Of a stretch of DNA of 64,000 nucleotides, positions 35,545-48,120 are shown piece by piece; within the stretch, counting starts at the first letter, position 1, and each line of letters starts with the position of its first letter. Both the position numbers and the translations under genes were made by a program. The DNA comes from Sipunculus nudus (Eukaryota > Annelida > Sipuncula > Golfingiida > Sipunculidae), in the NCBI GenBank assembly GCA_026874595.1, contig CM049320.1, positions 37,565,714 through 37,629,713 on the forward strand, read 5' to 3'. Below the pieces are notes generated by a model. It made no database searches and had not been told where the DNA came from. It saw nothing but the letters and a program-made list of their open reading frames with translations.

Positions 35545-36700
35545 CGAGCTATAGGAAAAAGATGTCCTTAGAGCACCCTCAATTTCAAATGGGTACAAAT
35601 CGTATCTTCTGGCCCAGAATATTCTGACACAACATCCGGGAATTAAAGGTTCGTGCAAAAATGCCTTAAAAACCTAAAATTATGTCATGGGGACCTTTAT
35701 TCTGTGCTACAGGCAAAAAATATGATACTGAGCACCCAGACAGTCACACATGGCACAAAGGATAACTGTCGGACGCACAACTTTTTTAAAGGATGGGTGC
35801 ATGGCCTGTTGGTTGCACTGTCTTTTGATTGAGGATGAAGGTATCCATAGGATAAGAAAGATATGTTATTTTTATAAAGCTTTTTATATACACGAGGTTA
35901 GGAATAATCCAGAAGTCATAACCTGTCGCTAAAATATTGTATCTTGAAGTTAGGTCAGCTATAAAAAATTCTGTGAGCTATAAAAATGAGTTTAGTACTG
36001 TGAAAGTCAGATAGGAACAAATCATAACATTTAGATCTAGAACCTTCTAACCTAAAATTAAAGGAGCTTTTAGGCAAATCTCCTTCAACATTATGATGAC
36101 CTATATTCTGTGAGGTACGAGAGGAATCATCAGCACCCAGAAAGTCAGACCTGGCCATAATCTTAAATGATGGATCCAGAAACGTGATTAGAATGTATCC
36201 TTTGAAACCAAAATAAAGTTAAAGGGACTTTATTCTGTGAACATGATTTTAGCATTCTATTATCCAGATAGGCACACATGGTGTGGTTGGAACTAGAAAC
36301 TTCTAATTTAATTAAGATCCAGGGAGCCCATTATTCTTAAAATCATTAAATAAGTGCACTGGGACCCATATTCTGTGAGCATTTATCACCAGATAAGTTA
36401 GATGGACACAATCGTAGCAGTTGAATATAGACCTTAGCGTTTAAGGAGGTAATGGGAAAATCATCTGGGGAACCAAAAAAAAACTCGAAGTATCCGATAT
36501 TCTCAGGCCTATGGACAAAACACCTCATTATGAGCACTCTGAAAGTATTTATATCCATCGTTCAAGGTAAATTAACAAATGTTCCACCAGATCATTACAT
36601 TTATAATACAAACATGCATCACCTGTATGGCAAATTCAGCAGAGCGTCATTGTCCATGGGCCACTTGTTTTTTTTTTGTACGAAGACCTTATATAGTTAA
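35545..36700 (+). repeat. Degenerate ~135-bp tandem array (copy 3)
   Basis: Units start near 35704, 35970, 36109, 36235, 36372 and 36505 (steps of 126-139 bp between the later ones), each with 'TTCTGTGAGCTA.. ATGA(T)TTTAGCAC(C)C(A)G(A)AAGTCAGA..GGCACAAATC(G)TAAC..TTAGA.CTAGAA(C)CTTCTAA'. Short frames within it are chance. Confidence 0.6.
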
Positions 36701-38613
36701 CAGCAAATTTATTTTTATCTTGCATCGTATTGATGAATATGTTTGGATGATCGTATTTTTAAAATGCCGATTAAAAATGAGCTCCGCACTTATATTCTTT
36801 GCTCTCAGATATTAAGCGACAGCTACCTAGTATATAGTTGTCTATAGGCTCTAACTAACGCTCATGATTGTTTTGTTGTTGCACTGGACGTTTGTAGCCG
36901 CGCGAATGAAAGACAAGTGTAAACGATTTATTGCGAAAATATGTAACATTTGTACGCGGTATATTTAAAGAAAATATCAGATCAACCTGCAAGGAAAAGT
37001 AACCCTCACATTTGCATCTGCCATATAACAGTTAGTCAATAGGGGATAAAAATAGAGTTTTTTCATATGTTAGTGTGCTGAATTGGTAATCGCTTTACTG
37101 TTGAACCCTAAGGACGGCTAGAGTGCAGGAGTAATATCGCTTGAAACCCGCAAGGTTAATGAGATACCTCTACTTATCCCCTCCCCCCCCCCCCAAGCGC
37201 CACTTATGTGTATTCAATTTACAACATTAAAAAATAATTAGTTTATAGATCTATAGATTTCATATTGACTTATGCGAGCACAGAAAGACTGAATTTTGAC
37301 TGAGGAAGAATAATTGTTTTAGGATCGACGCAATTTGCGACTGATAAAAACCCAAATGATGTTACTTACTATGTAATTTACAACGTAATTAATTTATGGT
37401 TATATTTTTATGTGATGCGACATCAACTGGCTTAGTTAGCAAAGGCGCTCTGAGTGTACCAAGTCAACTCGACAGAATGTGCATAAGATGTGTGTATGTA
37501 TGCTGAAGCCGTTCAGTGTATGTAGCGTGTTAATAATGACATTACATAAAATACTGAGGGTCTTTTGTTTTTGTATATTAATTACGGATTATTAGATAAT
37601 TATACTTTACCAAGAAACCGTGGTTTGCTCATTGTCCCTTTGTTTATAGGTACACATGGTGATTCTATAATTGTAATACTAATAACATATAATCACATTA
37701 TTGATGATTACATTAATCACTAAACTCAACAGGTTTAAATTTAGAATACATCCACTTGCGGACACTCTAAAATATTAGCACTAAATTATAAATGTTCTGT
37801 CCTCTAAACATACCAACATCAAAGCACGGTAACGCTGTGAAGTAGATCTTGACATAATAAAAAACGAAAAAATTACGAAAATTGATCCAGCGGACAATGG
37901 GTCTTTTATGTGTCAACAGACCAACAGTATCTCGTATGTGGATATATACATAAATCACAACATATTAAACGTACCACTACATGATATATTCCATCATCCT
38001 TTCTGGTCTAACAATCGAACCTCAACCACACATTTCAAAATAGAGCTAAGCTTGGAGCTCAAGAAAATATGTTTACATAATTTAAACGCAGTTAATTTTT
38101 TTCTACTCAATGATTTTTCCTGCTTCTTCTCTGAATTGGCAGACGTAAGGTCGGTGCGCTCGTCTAGGACGAGTTTTTTTTTCTATTACGGGATTATTTC
38201 CTATTAAGCTGCATAATTAAAATTTTATTATTACCTCATAGATGCCCTTATTTCTTTTGTGACTTAAGGTACTCCACACATTTCGATCTCACTGGTCCGT
38301 AAAAGCATGGCCAGAAAGCATTCTCCGCCCGAGCCCGGAGTTTTCGTGCAATACTCGTTGTCGAGGGTTTAATATAATTTCCATCTCCCCCCCCCTCCCC
38401 ACTCCCTCCGCCCCGCCCCTTCACCATATTCATCATAACACGTCTAAAGGAATTCTATTTGTCAAAAGCAGGTCATGCTTTTTAATTCAAACGCTAATCA
38501 AAGATCAAATGACCTCGCCTTCCATGGGAGAACTTTTCAGTTAGTCATCACTGATAATCGAGTCACGTTGCTCGACCACCGTTTAAAATATTTTTTATGG
38601 CTTACAGGTATGT

Positions 38614-38664
<51 letters not shown>

Positions 38665-39840
38665 TAAATATTTTTTCATGATAACCATAGTCTTAAGGCA
38701 TATTGATCGGTTGTTTGAAAAAAAGTTTGTTCAAGGATGTTCCAAAGCTAGAACACAGTTCCGTTTCTGCAGTCAAATCTCCACCATAATCTTCTTATCA
38801 GTCATGTGTTCATGTGTACACTTTTCGTGTCTCAACACTGTCACACTTCAGTTACCGGTTTCACCTGGCGAGTGGTGGAACAGATATATTCGAAAGGGCG
38901 GCCTCTACACGGAGACAAAGAAATCGGCCTTTTTCATATCCGTATTAAGAAATAAAAAAATTATGGTTATTCTGATTACCTCAGAAAATTTTGTGGATTG
39001 TTAATGCTGTTTTACCCTTACCCTCTACAAATCTCTGCAATATCAATAGATAACATTTTCTGTCCATTTCCTCAGAGACAAAACAAAGAACCACTTATCT
39101 TTTTACCAATAAATTGCACCGAAAGATGTTAACCTGCTTTAATATTTAATTCCAGGTCAGTCAACAAAGATCAGGGCAAATATTTAATTCTGTTGGAATC
39201 TACGTATTTCACTTTTCACTTAGGGAACTACAAGTTGCATTTTCGCGTGCAAAAGCCTTCACCGAGATACATGTGTCTGTCATCATACCTACGATTGCCC
39301 TCAACTGACAACTAAGTATTTTTCTTAAACTTTCTCTTTGCTATAGTCATATAAATTCTTCAAAATATTTTTCACAGTAGACGGCTTCCATATGCAATCA
39401 ATGTAGCTATTATATTGTCAGCAATCCAGCAGTGATGATGTCGTACTCATGTTGTTTATCATAAAAAAAAATCTCCCTCATAATTTGTAGAACCTATATA
39501 TGCCTCACGTCTCTTTCTAAAATGTATTTCTATGTGTGACTTGTTAAATAGCATAATTTGCCATTCTTTGCTGACTTTTTTTATAACGGATGGGGTTTCC
39601 TGGAGAATTTTAACACAAGTATTATATGCATCATATGGTAAACCACATGGACAAAAGTCCTTGAGGAAACCTAGGATTAAAATATGGGACATTCAGTTGC
39701 TACCAGCTTATCCATTAGCGCACGAGGATGCGAAACGTTAGTACTCTGAGGACAGCGTACAGGCGAGAAACTATTCGTAGGGAGAGCTTTGTTTGTGGTG
39801 CGGTGAATTTTAAAGCGGAAAAGCACTTTTTCGACCACGC
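36701..39840. other. Region without recognised genes
   Basis: Contains C-homopolymer stretches (37181-37194, 38386-38418) and a (TA)n tract (38616-38661). The open frames (for example 37908-38207 and 38597-39004) carry no recognisable domain, and the latter is seeded by the TA tract. Confidence 0.5.
38616..38661. repeat. (TA)n microsatellite
   Basis: About 22 TA units. Confidence 0.95.
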
Positions 39841-40468
39841 CCAATTTTTTTTAAAATAACAGTATGACAGAAAAATAAAGGGATAGATGTAAAAGATACT
39901 GAATGAAATATTCCTATATGTTGTTATTAATGTAATATTGTAATGTCAGTAATTAAAGAACGAGAAAGGACAAGGTACAGTTTTAGTGGACTATGGTTAA
40001 GACAGGCATAACCAGAATGATATTAACAAGTTCACCATGTCACTTAACAAAGATAGGTTTTTTTTTATTGCAGAATGGTTGTGACAAAGCACATCCTATA
40101 AAACCATAAGATCAGTGTTTTATTCTATTGTGTCCAACTAACCTTGCACAGTAGATTTTTACATAATTTTTTTTTTATATAGGAACATTATATTATAAAA
40201 AATAACCATATCAGAATTTTTTCAACATTGTATGAGGGATTTTCACTTATCTTTATAGTTGAACAGTCTCAACACGTTTCACTTTATTGGCTCCTCCGCA
40301 GGATTATTCGCTTTTAAAGCTGATTTCTGTCAATGTGTTCAAGCCCTGATATAAACTCTTAGCCAATGGGCGGCTTCATCCCCCACACGTGACACCAATC
40401 GTGCAAAGCACACATTTTGGTTCCTCTCGCCCGGTGAAATAACAATAACACATGAACGCAAAGTCCTG

Positions 40469-40470
<2 letters not shown>

Positions 40471-40517
<47 letters not shown>
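40471..40517. repeat. (TA)n microsatellite
   Basis: About 23 TA units. TGTTACGGTTAC occurs shortly downstream. Confidence 0.95.
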
Positions 40518-40519
<2 letters not shown>

Positions 40520-42078
40520 TCTATTATTGTTACGGTTACAAACTTTCAAATAAAGGGATCTCCGCCTTATATAACAATAAGTTTCAGCAGGATTCTCTAA
40601 TGTGCAGCACGCAAGCTCGCTTGTCAGTAACTTAGGGGAACTGATTTTACATTAATAAATTTTTAAAAGTATCCATCTCTGAAAAGCCAAGGGGTTCAGA
40701 GCATGATCAGATATTCAAATAAGCAAGACACATTTTGCATTTCGTTTGTATATATGTTTAATGGAACAGATTGCACGTGCATAGGAAATTACAAAACAGT
40801 ACTGTACATTGTGTTCTTGTTGATTAATGATTTTTATCAGAAAATCGGTTACCAGAAACATGTTTTATTTGTTCTTTTGTTTACACATTATGGTTAATTT
40901 CTTTCACAGACTACCCATTGTTTCATACTTATAATAATAATAATAATAATAAAAATAATAATAATATGTAATTATGTTATTAACGCTTATATTAATCAAC
41001 GAGATTCACTCACAGAGAGCATCTTTCCGCCATTAAATTATTATTAACGAATGTTCTTGCCTTGAATGTTGTTCATTAGTAGTTCTTGAAGTACTGAACA
41101 AATTTTCTTGTCAAATATGTACATTTCCTATGATAAGTTTAAATTTCATAACCCCCCCCCCCCCATAACACAGGATTCCAACGCATGAACAGGCACGTGC
41201 TCTATTCACGTATAATTCTTATTAATTTCGTCTTCATAATTTAACTTCAAACGAAAATTTGGTTTTAAGCCTGTCTCGGAGCAGAAGAAAATCGATTCAA
41301 ATTAATCCTCAGGTTACTGCAGTAAGTGATCCGGTGCTGCCGTCTTTTGGCTGATTTGTGTGTTTGTATGGTTTAAAACTCACGCAACCATGAACGGAAT
41401 CTCATGTTTTTCTCTTTTTTTTGGGGGGGGGGGGGGTCGGGGTGGGGGGGGGGGGTGGAATTCGCCGAGGAAGAACCGATTAGATTTTCGTGCGTTAGAG
41501 GGGTATTATCCGTCATCATTGAATATTCAGAAATGTACAGTCACTTATGCACAGATGTACCTGGAATAATGGACCGAGTAATTTAATACAAACACACGTT
41601 TCAGAGCATCCGATAAGGACAATTACCACATGGGAGAGACTTGCCGATTGTTTAAGTTTAATTATACAGAAAGATAATAGAATATATGGAAAAGATACTA
41701 AATGAAATATCCCTGTTTGTTTCCATTTTTTTTTGTCGGTAATGAATGTACAGTGTTACTTGATGGTGGTTTAGGTCAGCATAAACATGACGCTATCAGT
41801 GAGTTACAGGATGCTTATGGCACGGCACATCAGTAACCTATATATAACAGATACACGAAGGATTCACTGCTTATGTTCGTGGTTCTAACATAGCACATCG
41901 AATTTATACTAACAGGTACATAAACATTTGAAATATCATATGCATTATCTCAAGGTACAAGTTCAGTTTAGATTCACAGTAAAACCATCCTGCTACATAG
42001 TATTGCTATATCTAACCTTCTTGTTGTATACGGTACTATGGCTCTGTATACAGTAAACACAATTAACGTGTGTCTGTT

Positions 42079-42680
42079 CAGTGGCGGATCAAGGATTTTC
42101 CTGTACGGGGGCCACAAGGGTAAGAAAAAAAAAAGAAAAAACTTTGACTCATACTTCACTCATCATGTTTCTAAACAGGAATACCAAATGTCTCAAACAT
42201 ATATAACCAGGCCATTTGTTCAGTTACCCAATCTTAAATAAAGGAACTTGTTAAGCTGGTCGCATATAAGGCCGACTGACGTACGTCAAAATAGTTTTGT
42301 CAGTTCAAATGATTGGGGAAAATAAATAAGATAAATATCACCATGTTAATATTTATAAATAATGCATGTTGTAATACAGAAAGTAACAAAACCAGTAGTA
42401 AAAGAGATATGCGAGTTGTGTCTGACAGTCCATTGACCAAAAAGTTACTCTTCGCTTCCAGGTTGCTTTGAGTTTTCTTAATAGAAAGAATGACTGAAGC
42501 AGGGGAACATTAAGGGAGAAACAGTCAAGAAGGGGAATAGCGATATAAGATTGATCTCATAATGTCATTTATAGATGCAATACTTTTTGACTGAAAGGGA
42601 CGTAAGAAATATGCAAGGCAGCACAAAAAAATGCTGGGCGGGGGGCATGTTCCCTGTGCCTCCCTCTGGATCCGCCTATG
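42079..42680. mobile_element. Probable GCGGATC-ended MITE
   Basis: Left CAGTGGCGGATCAAGGATTTTCC (42079 onward) and right CTGGATCCGCCTATG (ending 42680) are imperfect inverted ends of the widespread CAGTGGCGGATCC type. No target duplication is evident, so the two ends could belong to separate fragments. Confidence 0.4.
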
Positions 42681-42844
42681 AAGAATGCATGTCTAAAATT
42701 TCCATCCTGTGGATGCGCGACAACTCCAAAAAAAGAAAAATTGACATGAAAAAAGACACACAGAAAAGACACCTTCGAGAACCTTGTAAAGCTTGATTTA
42801 TAAAGTTGCAGGTAACCGCCTTAATTTGTAATGCTACCTTAATT

Positions 42845-43153
42845 AAGTATGTAAATCTACGGTTTTTGAAAAATATGACAGGCCAGTAACACACGCTTCC
42901 TCATATTTGCTTATCCAGGTGTTAGCTAGCTCCTGTGACTACTGCACCTGCGAGCCAATTACCCTAGCTTGGTCATAGAAACGGAGGAAACCCCGAAAGG
43001 CGTAATAGTTTGTGAGTGAAACACGGTCGAAAGTTTCCATTAAGCCTCACCCTGGGTGGTGACCGACCGTTAAAATCTCACCCCTCGGCTTGGTTTTTCG
43101 AACTCACAACCTCATTGCTTAGAGTTTTGTGCTCCACTCCTAGAACACTGTAG
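42845..43153 (-). mobile_element. tRNA-derived SINE (diverged)
   Basis: Same family as 25340-25671: body CCTTTCGGGGTTTCC, tail ATTAAGTATGTAAATCTACGG, B box GTGAGTTCGAAAA on the minus strand. The A box has decayed. Confidence 0.55.
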
Positions 43154-43418
43154 CAGGGCCGTTTTATGATTAGTTGTTGTGAAGAATCGCACATGCATGC
43201 TCTATTCCGGGATTATTGCCTGTTACTTTTTTATATATTTATATTCAAAATTGTTAAAAAGAAGCAAATATATAGGGCAAAAGAAAAAATGAAACCGCTC
43301 AATGTTGACCAATTGCTCACCAGTCGAAATTCCTACCATCTTTTGGTTGGTTCTATAACTAAATTAAATCGGCTTTATGCTTCTTCATTTTATTTATCGG
43401 AGGAGGAATTGACTGGTA

Positions 43419-43421
<3 letters not shown>

Positions 43422-43475
<54 letters not shown>
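43422..43475. repeat. (TA)n microsatellite
   Basis: About 26 TA units. Confidence 0.95.
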
Positions 43476-43478
<3 letters not shown>

Positions 43479-44058
43479 CACACGCATATATTTAATGTCA
43501 TTATCAGATATATTAAAAAAAAACTAATAATAATATTTTCCGCATTTTATTTGTTTATTAGCTTATTTAAATTAATACAAATATCGAATCGCACCTGTTA
43601 TGATGATAAATAAATGTCTTGATTAAGCATTATAGAAAGTTTACAAGATTTTTTTTGCAATGACTGAAATAGTCCTGTCTGGTTCATAAACCTGTTTCCA
43701 AAGAGTAGAAAGGGTAAGGTGAACAAGGTATAGAGTTACTGGATGAAGGTATAGCACATCATACTTAAAATGATGTCAGCGAGTTCAACATATGGGATTA
43801 TCAGTTGGCAGAGGGAGTGTTTATTTTACAGGATGGTTTGGACACGACTCATGAGTAATCGGTATAACATAAACATGTGACGGACTGAGTATAATGTAGC
43901 TTAAGAAAAAAATCTTCCTAATGTGAAAACAGTATTGAGTGTATGCAAAGCTGGTATTTAGTGACACCAACTTTCTGAAGTGCATTATTATACCTGCTCT
44001 CTTTGAAACTTAGTCGCGAAATGATAAAATGCTACGAACTCCATAATTCTGTCAAATG

Positions 44059-44077
44059 ATATATATATATATATATA

Positions 44078-44136
<59 letters not shown>
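44059..44136. repeat. (TA)n microsatellite, interrupted
   Basis: TA runs interrupted once by TGATA, so probably two fused tracts. Confidence 0.95.
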
Positions 44137-44139
<3 letters not shown>

Positions 44140-45042
44140 AAACCACTTGATGAACTTATAAAGTCGTATCAATATTTGCAATAATGTTTGCATTATCTCG
44201 TGCTCTCAGTTCATGTTGGCTTAATATAAAAGATTCCCAGCACAACCATCCTGGTACACGAAATCTCCAATTGTTCTGCAAATACTCACATACAAAACGA
44301 TAGGTCCCATTAATTTGGTTTTATCAGAAGGAAACCATGCCACAATTATTACATTTTTTGTGAGTTTGAAAATTTGCACTATTTTACTTGATTAATCTCA
44401 CTTAATTTGTATATAACTGGTTTCTTCTCAAGCATACTATATTTTATTTTGCAGTTTTATGCAAGCAGTTTGTCCGGGCCGTAAAAATCGTACCACTGTA
44501 TAAGCACTCGTCATGTTAATCCTACATACATCTCAAATCGTGGAGTGTGATAATTATAAAACAGAGAGAGTTTAGGCCAAAGAAATACTAGTAAAGGGTC
44601 GATTTTGACATAATTACATGGCATATTCTTTTACACGGCAAGCATTTTTTTTTTCTTTTATAGGTAAAATCGAGAACGTGTGTTGTTGAGTGACGAGTTC
44701 TATAAATCGTAGAAACAGATTCGTCACTTAGAGAACCTTTAGCAATCTGCCTAAGTAAAACATTCGTAAGCCATAGCCCAATATAACACGTAGATTCGAA
44801 CTTTCCACACGCCAGACAGATGAAATACACAGATCACAAGACAACATGACTTATATAAACACTCCGTCACTAGCATACTGCTAATGACAATGTTTGACCC
44901 ATTTTACCTGGTTATAATAACACAACTATAAAACAGATAATAAATAATAATCAACATTTCTTCTAAAAGTTCATATAATTATTCGGTTTAACAACATTTC
45001 TGCAGTCCATACTTAAAGGGTAAGGCTGTGTTCCAATGTGGG

Positions 45043-45043
45043 C

Positions 45044-45120
<77 letters not shown>

Positions 45121-45121
45121 T
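45043..45121. repeat. Compound (TA)n(GA)n microsatellite
   Basis: (TA)n with one ATACAT interruption followed by (GA)n. It adjoins a tRNA-like SINE and is mirrored by another (TA)n(GA)n at 45381-45446. Confidence 0.95.
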
Positions 45122-45129
45122 AGGGTATA

Positions 45130-45240
45130 CACAGAAAAGTGGTTAATTGCCAGTTGGATTCGAACCCACGATCTTCAGATTTCCGGTGCGGCTGCCTTAG
45201 ACCTCTTGGCAATGTCGGATCCCAAACCCCTCGGTGTATT
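45130..45240 (-). mobile_element. tRNA-Leu-like SINE with (CT)n(TA)n tail
   Basis: On the minus strand: TTGCCAAGAGGTCTAAGGC, an A box of the Leu/Ser tRNA type, and GTGGGTTCGAATCC, a near-perfect B box, ~45 bp apart. The T arm pairs poorly (about 3 bp) and there is no matching acceptor stem, so this is not a functional tRNA. The sequence then runs into (CT)n(TA)n, a typical SINE tail. Confidence 0.55.
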
Positions 45241-45380
45241 TGTACACTTTTATTGGAACCAACGAAGTAACGTCATGGTAGTGACGTAATAGTCTCACCC
45301 ACTACACGTCGGCATGCACGGCGACTTTTGCATGCCGCAGGGAGAACTGATGGCTTTATATGATGTACGGCATATATTAC

Positions 45381-45446
<66 letters not shown>
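45381..45446. repeat. Compound (TA)n(GA)n microsatellite
   Basis: Second (TA)n(GA)n, 260 bp from the first and in the same orientation. Confidence 0.95.
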
Positions 45447-45448
<2 letters not shown>

Positions 45449-45449
45449 T

Positions 45450-48120
45450 GAACTCAGGCAACCGGGGTAAAATAATATCAGTGAACCATCTTTGTGGGGA
45501 CATCTGCCAGATCCACTGCATTACAATATAAGCTTTACAACGCAAATATTCCGGGAATACATTAAGAGGGTAGTTTGTGTTTTTCTATGACCATGCTATC
45601 TAAGTAATAAAACATATATTTCATGCGAGAGCAACACATTGGCAAGCGTGTGAAACTGCTCTGTCACGAAGTCCGAAACCAGAATGGAATTCTGCAGTTG
45701 TACAAATACGTAGTTAGATTTACATAAAAAATTGAGGCGGTAATCTCCACAAAAAGTCAGAGACGTATGTTTCATAGGTTTGATGAAATTGGATTTAAAT
45801 CAAATAGGACATCATGTCAGTTATCAGATTCCCGCTTGCTTGATTTATTCCACTGATGCATAGCTCTCGTAAGGCATATTCGATTAATAATTTTAAGTAA
45901 ATTTCAAGGGAACTAATCAGGTACCAGGCATGCTGAATTAAAACTAAAAAATAGCGTCTACCCTTTTAAAATAAAATGGTAGGCCCCTACCTGCCACAAT
46001 GTTGCCCTGAAACCGTGGGCTTACTCCTGTTTACAAGTGTTAATATTGGACCTATACTACCAGCGATTTTTCTGGTGCACACTCTTCTGGACTATATAGG
46101 AGTATAGCCTTGAATTTCCTAGTGCATGAATCTACCTCTAGGGTGTATAATGTACATGTCTGATACACCTTGACAGTGTTTGTTGGATTGGTGTTCCATT
46201 TGCCTAGACTTCTGTATCTGTCATGGCGCCATCATTTTGCCTCAACTGGGCTGTTCAGCACAATTACTTTAAGGTTGTACCTGGCATGGTAGCCCCTTTT
46301 TTTGAGTGTTTTTAGAGTGTTATGTTGTTGGAATGCTTACCCAGATGCTTTTCAGAGCCGTGTTCTCTGGCATCGTAGTCTTGCAACGTTTGTCTTGCAT
46401 GTCGGCATGTTTGCATTGTGGGTTATACATATTGCACGTTAGTGCTTTTTGTCTAGAGAGTCCTCAGTTTTGGCGGGCTCTACCTTTCACCTCGAGAATT
46501 TTATATCTGGTATGGAGGCGCCACTTGCCCGTGATTGTATCTAGTCCTAAGAATGAGCAAGCACAAATTAGCCCCTCTCAAGTTGTATACAACATATAAT
46601 GTATTTGAGAGTAAGGATGACATTATACCACCAGTAACAACCTGGCCTGAACTAGGAAAACAACTCTCAGACTGCGAAGCCCCTTAACCGAGGTAGTATT
46701 GTGTGGGGTGAGAAAACGCCCTACCGGCTGTTGGTATGCCGCTCCAAGGGATACCGAGCATTGGATAAACCTTCCTCCCCTTCAGTTGTGGGAGTAGGGT
46801 TTGGTAGACGGCTAATAGCCCATACACAGACTACCAGTCCCCGTTTTGGTCATATAACAAACAAACAAAATTCCTCCTCCCCGAAAAGGCTAGGTTATAT
46901 AACTGAAACCGCAACATTTTCAACTGTAGTGTGTTTTCTTCAAATGGGGGGAAAGATGTAAGATCCCTCATCTCTTCGGTCATCACTTGATGCATTTGAA
47001 GTAGGCAATCAACTGATCACCGGCTACAAACACATGCTGATGTGTCTCCGCCCACCGTACTTTCTTCGGCTATATACTCCTTTACAGGGGTTTGATCTTT
47101 CTTTTTAGATCAGGCAGTCCCGCCGAACAGATGGAAAGTTGAGGTTATAGCCTCAGTTCCTTTAAGGCTTTGATTTATGGCCGTGCCAGTCAACCACCTA
47201 TTTAAAACGGCGGTCATGTAACCTGTCCAGATATGTATACATTTCAACCATATGTTTAATTTAAAATGTGAAAGTACACAGCCAGTCCCAATTTCCTTCC
47301 AGAAATAAAAAACAAACAACACTGTGTTATTGACAGGAGTACCTAATGACAGGGGAACCTAAAGTAATTTTGGACCTCAAATAGGAATGGATTCGAATTA
47401 CTACGCAAGTTATCTTGATATTGTGTGTATGAATGAAAACAGAACTCTCTTATAAACAAGTGACTTATGGGTCATGACGCTCAGCCAAATATTCCATTAT
47501 TCTTGGGGGTACTCCGGAGCCCCATAGCTCAAAGAAAATAGGGAAACAGACACCTACTGACAGGTTTCCAAGGAGATTCTTATCCATGCAAAGAATCATG
47601 GTGATCAATGCATTAGTTGTTCAGATAATTCAGCTTTTGTATCACATTTTCCATTATTCTTGGGTTCGGGGTACTTCGAAGCCCCATAGCTTAGAGGTTA
47701 ACGGACAGACGGGGAGACAGCTAGACAGACGGACGACGGACAAAGGGTGATCGCTAAAAAACTTTGCGAAAGCGATGCTTGAAACCGCCTCCTAATCAGA
47801 CACGTTCCATGATTTGGGCCTTTGCTCAGATAGACGGATCACTGGTGAAACATTGTAACAAATTTGCCCCTAGAGGCTGCTGGCTGGGAGGGGTTTGGCG
47901 GAGAATCAAGGCAGATCTTCTTTTGCTGCATATTGCCACGAATAAGTATGTATCGACTGACACGTTTCCTGCAGGTCAACCTGCTTCGTTTTGCGATTAA
48001 CATGGTTATTTGGGTTGGGGATGTATGAAATTCGATTGGCTATTTGTAGAGCTAGAGAGGTCTAGTTTCTTTTAAATTCTTTTTAATTAATAAGTTTTAC
48101 GGGAGTTGAAAACATGTTTT
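45450..48120. other. Region without recognised genes
   Basis: Open frames at 46306-46599, 46701-46961 and 47764-48000 have no recognised domain. A dispersed repeat lies at 47480-47760. Confidence 0.5.
47480..47760 (+). repeat. Dispersed repeat ending in GACAGACGGACGACGGACAAAGGGTGATCGC
   Basis: 'TTCCATTATTCTTGGG..GTACT(C/T)CG(A)AGCCCCATAGCT' occurs twice (47490 and 47650) and is followed by an ACAGACGG-rich end, the mirror style of the CCGTCC heads at 3401 and 12668. Confidence 0.5.

Larger units (their letters stand above)
39840..44900 (+). repeat. Paralogous block C
   Basis: Shares diverged non-coding sequence with blocks A and B. The 'AAGATACT(A/G)AATGAAATAT..GTCAGTAAT..ACAGT(G)TTA(C)T(G)GA..GTCAGCATAA.CA(T)GATATCA' theme appears three times (39880, 41680, 43700) and once in A (26390). 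41330-41600 matches 26150-26270 and 61560-61740. 44330-44530 matches 61930-62110. No gene is recognised. (TA)n tracts lie at 40471-40517, 43422-43475 and 44059-44136, and a (G)n tract at 41424-41455. Confidence 0.65.

Noticed and set aside
42079-42680. Single 602-bp hAT-type MITE
   Set aside because: Kept only at low confidence as a feature: ends are inverted but no target duplication is visible and the right end is offset by two bases from the canonical CAGTGG form.
45155-45225. Possible tRNA-Leu gene on the minus strand
   Set aside because: T stem pairs for only about 3 bp and the acceptor ends do not pair. Better explained as a SINE head.
46306-46961. Two frames of 97 and 86 codons
   Set aside because: No recognisable family, no splice context, and no paralogue in the window to test conservation.
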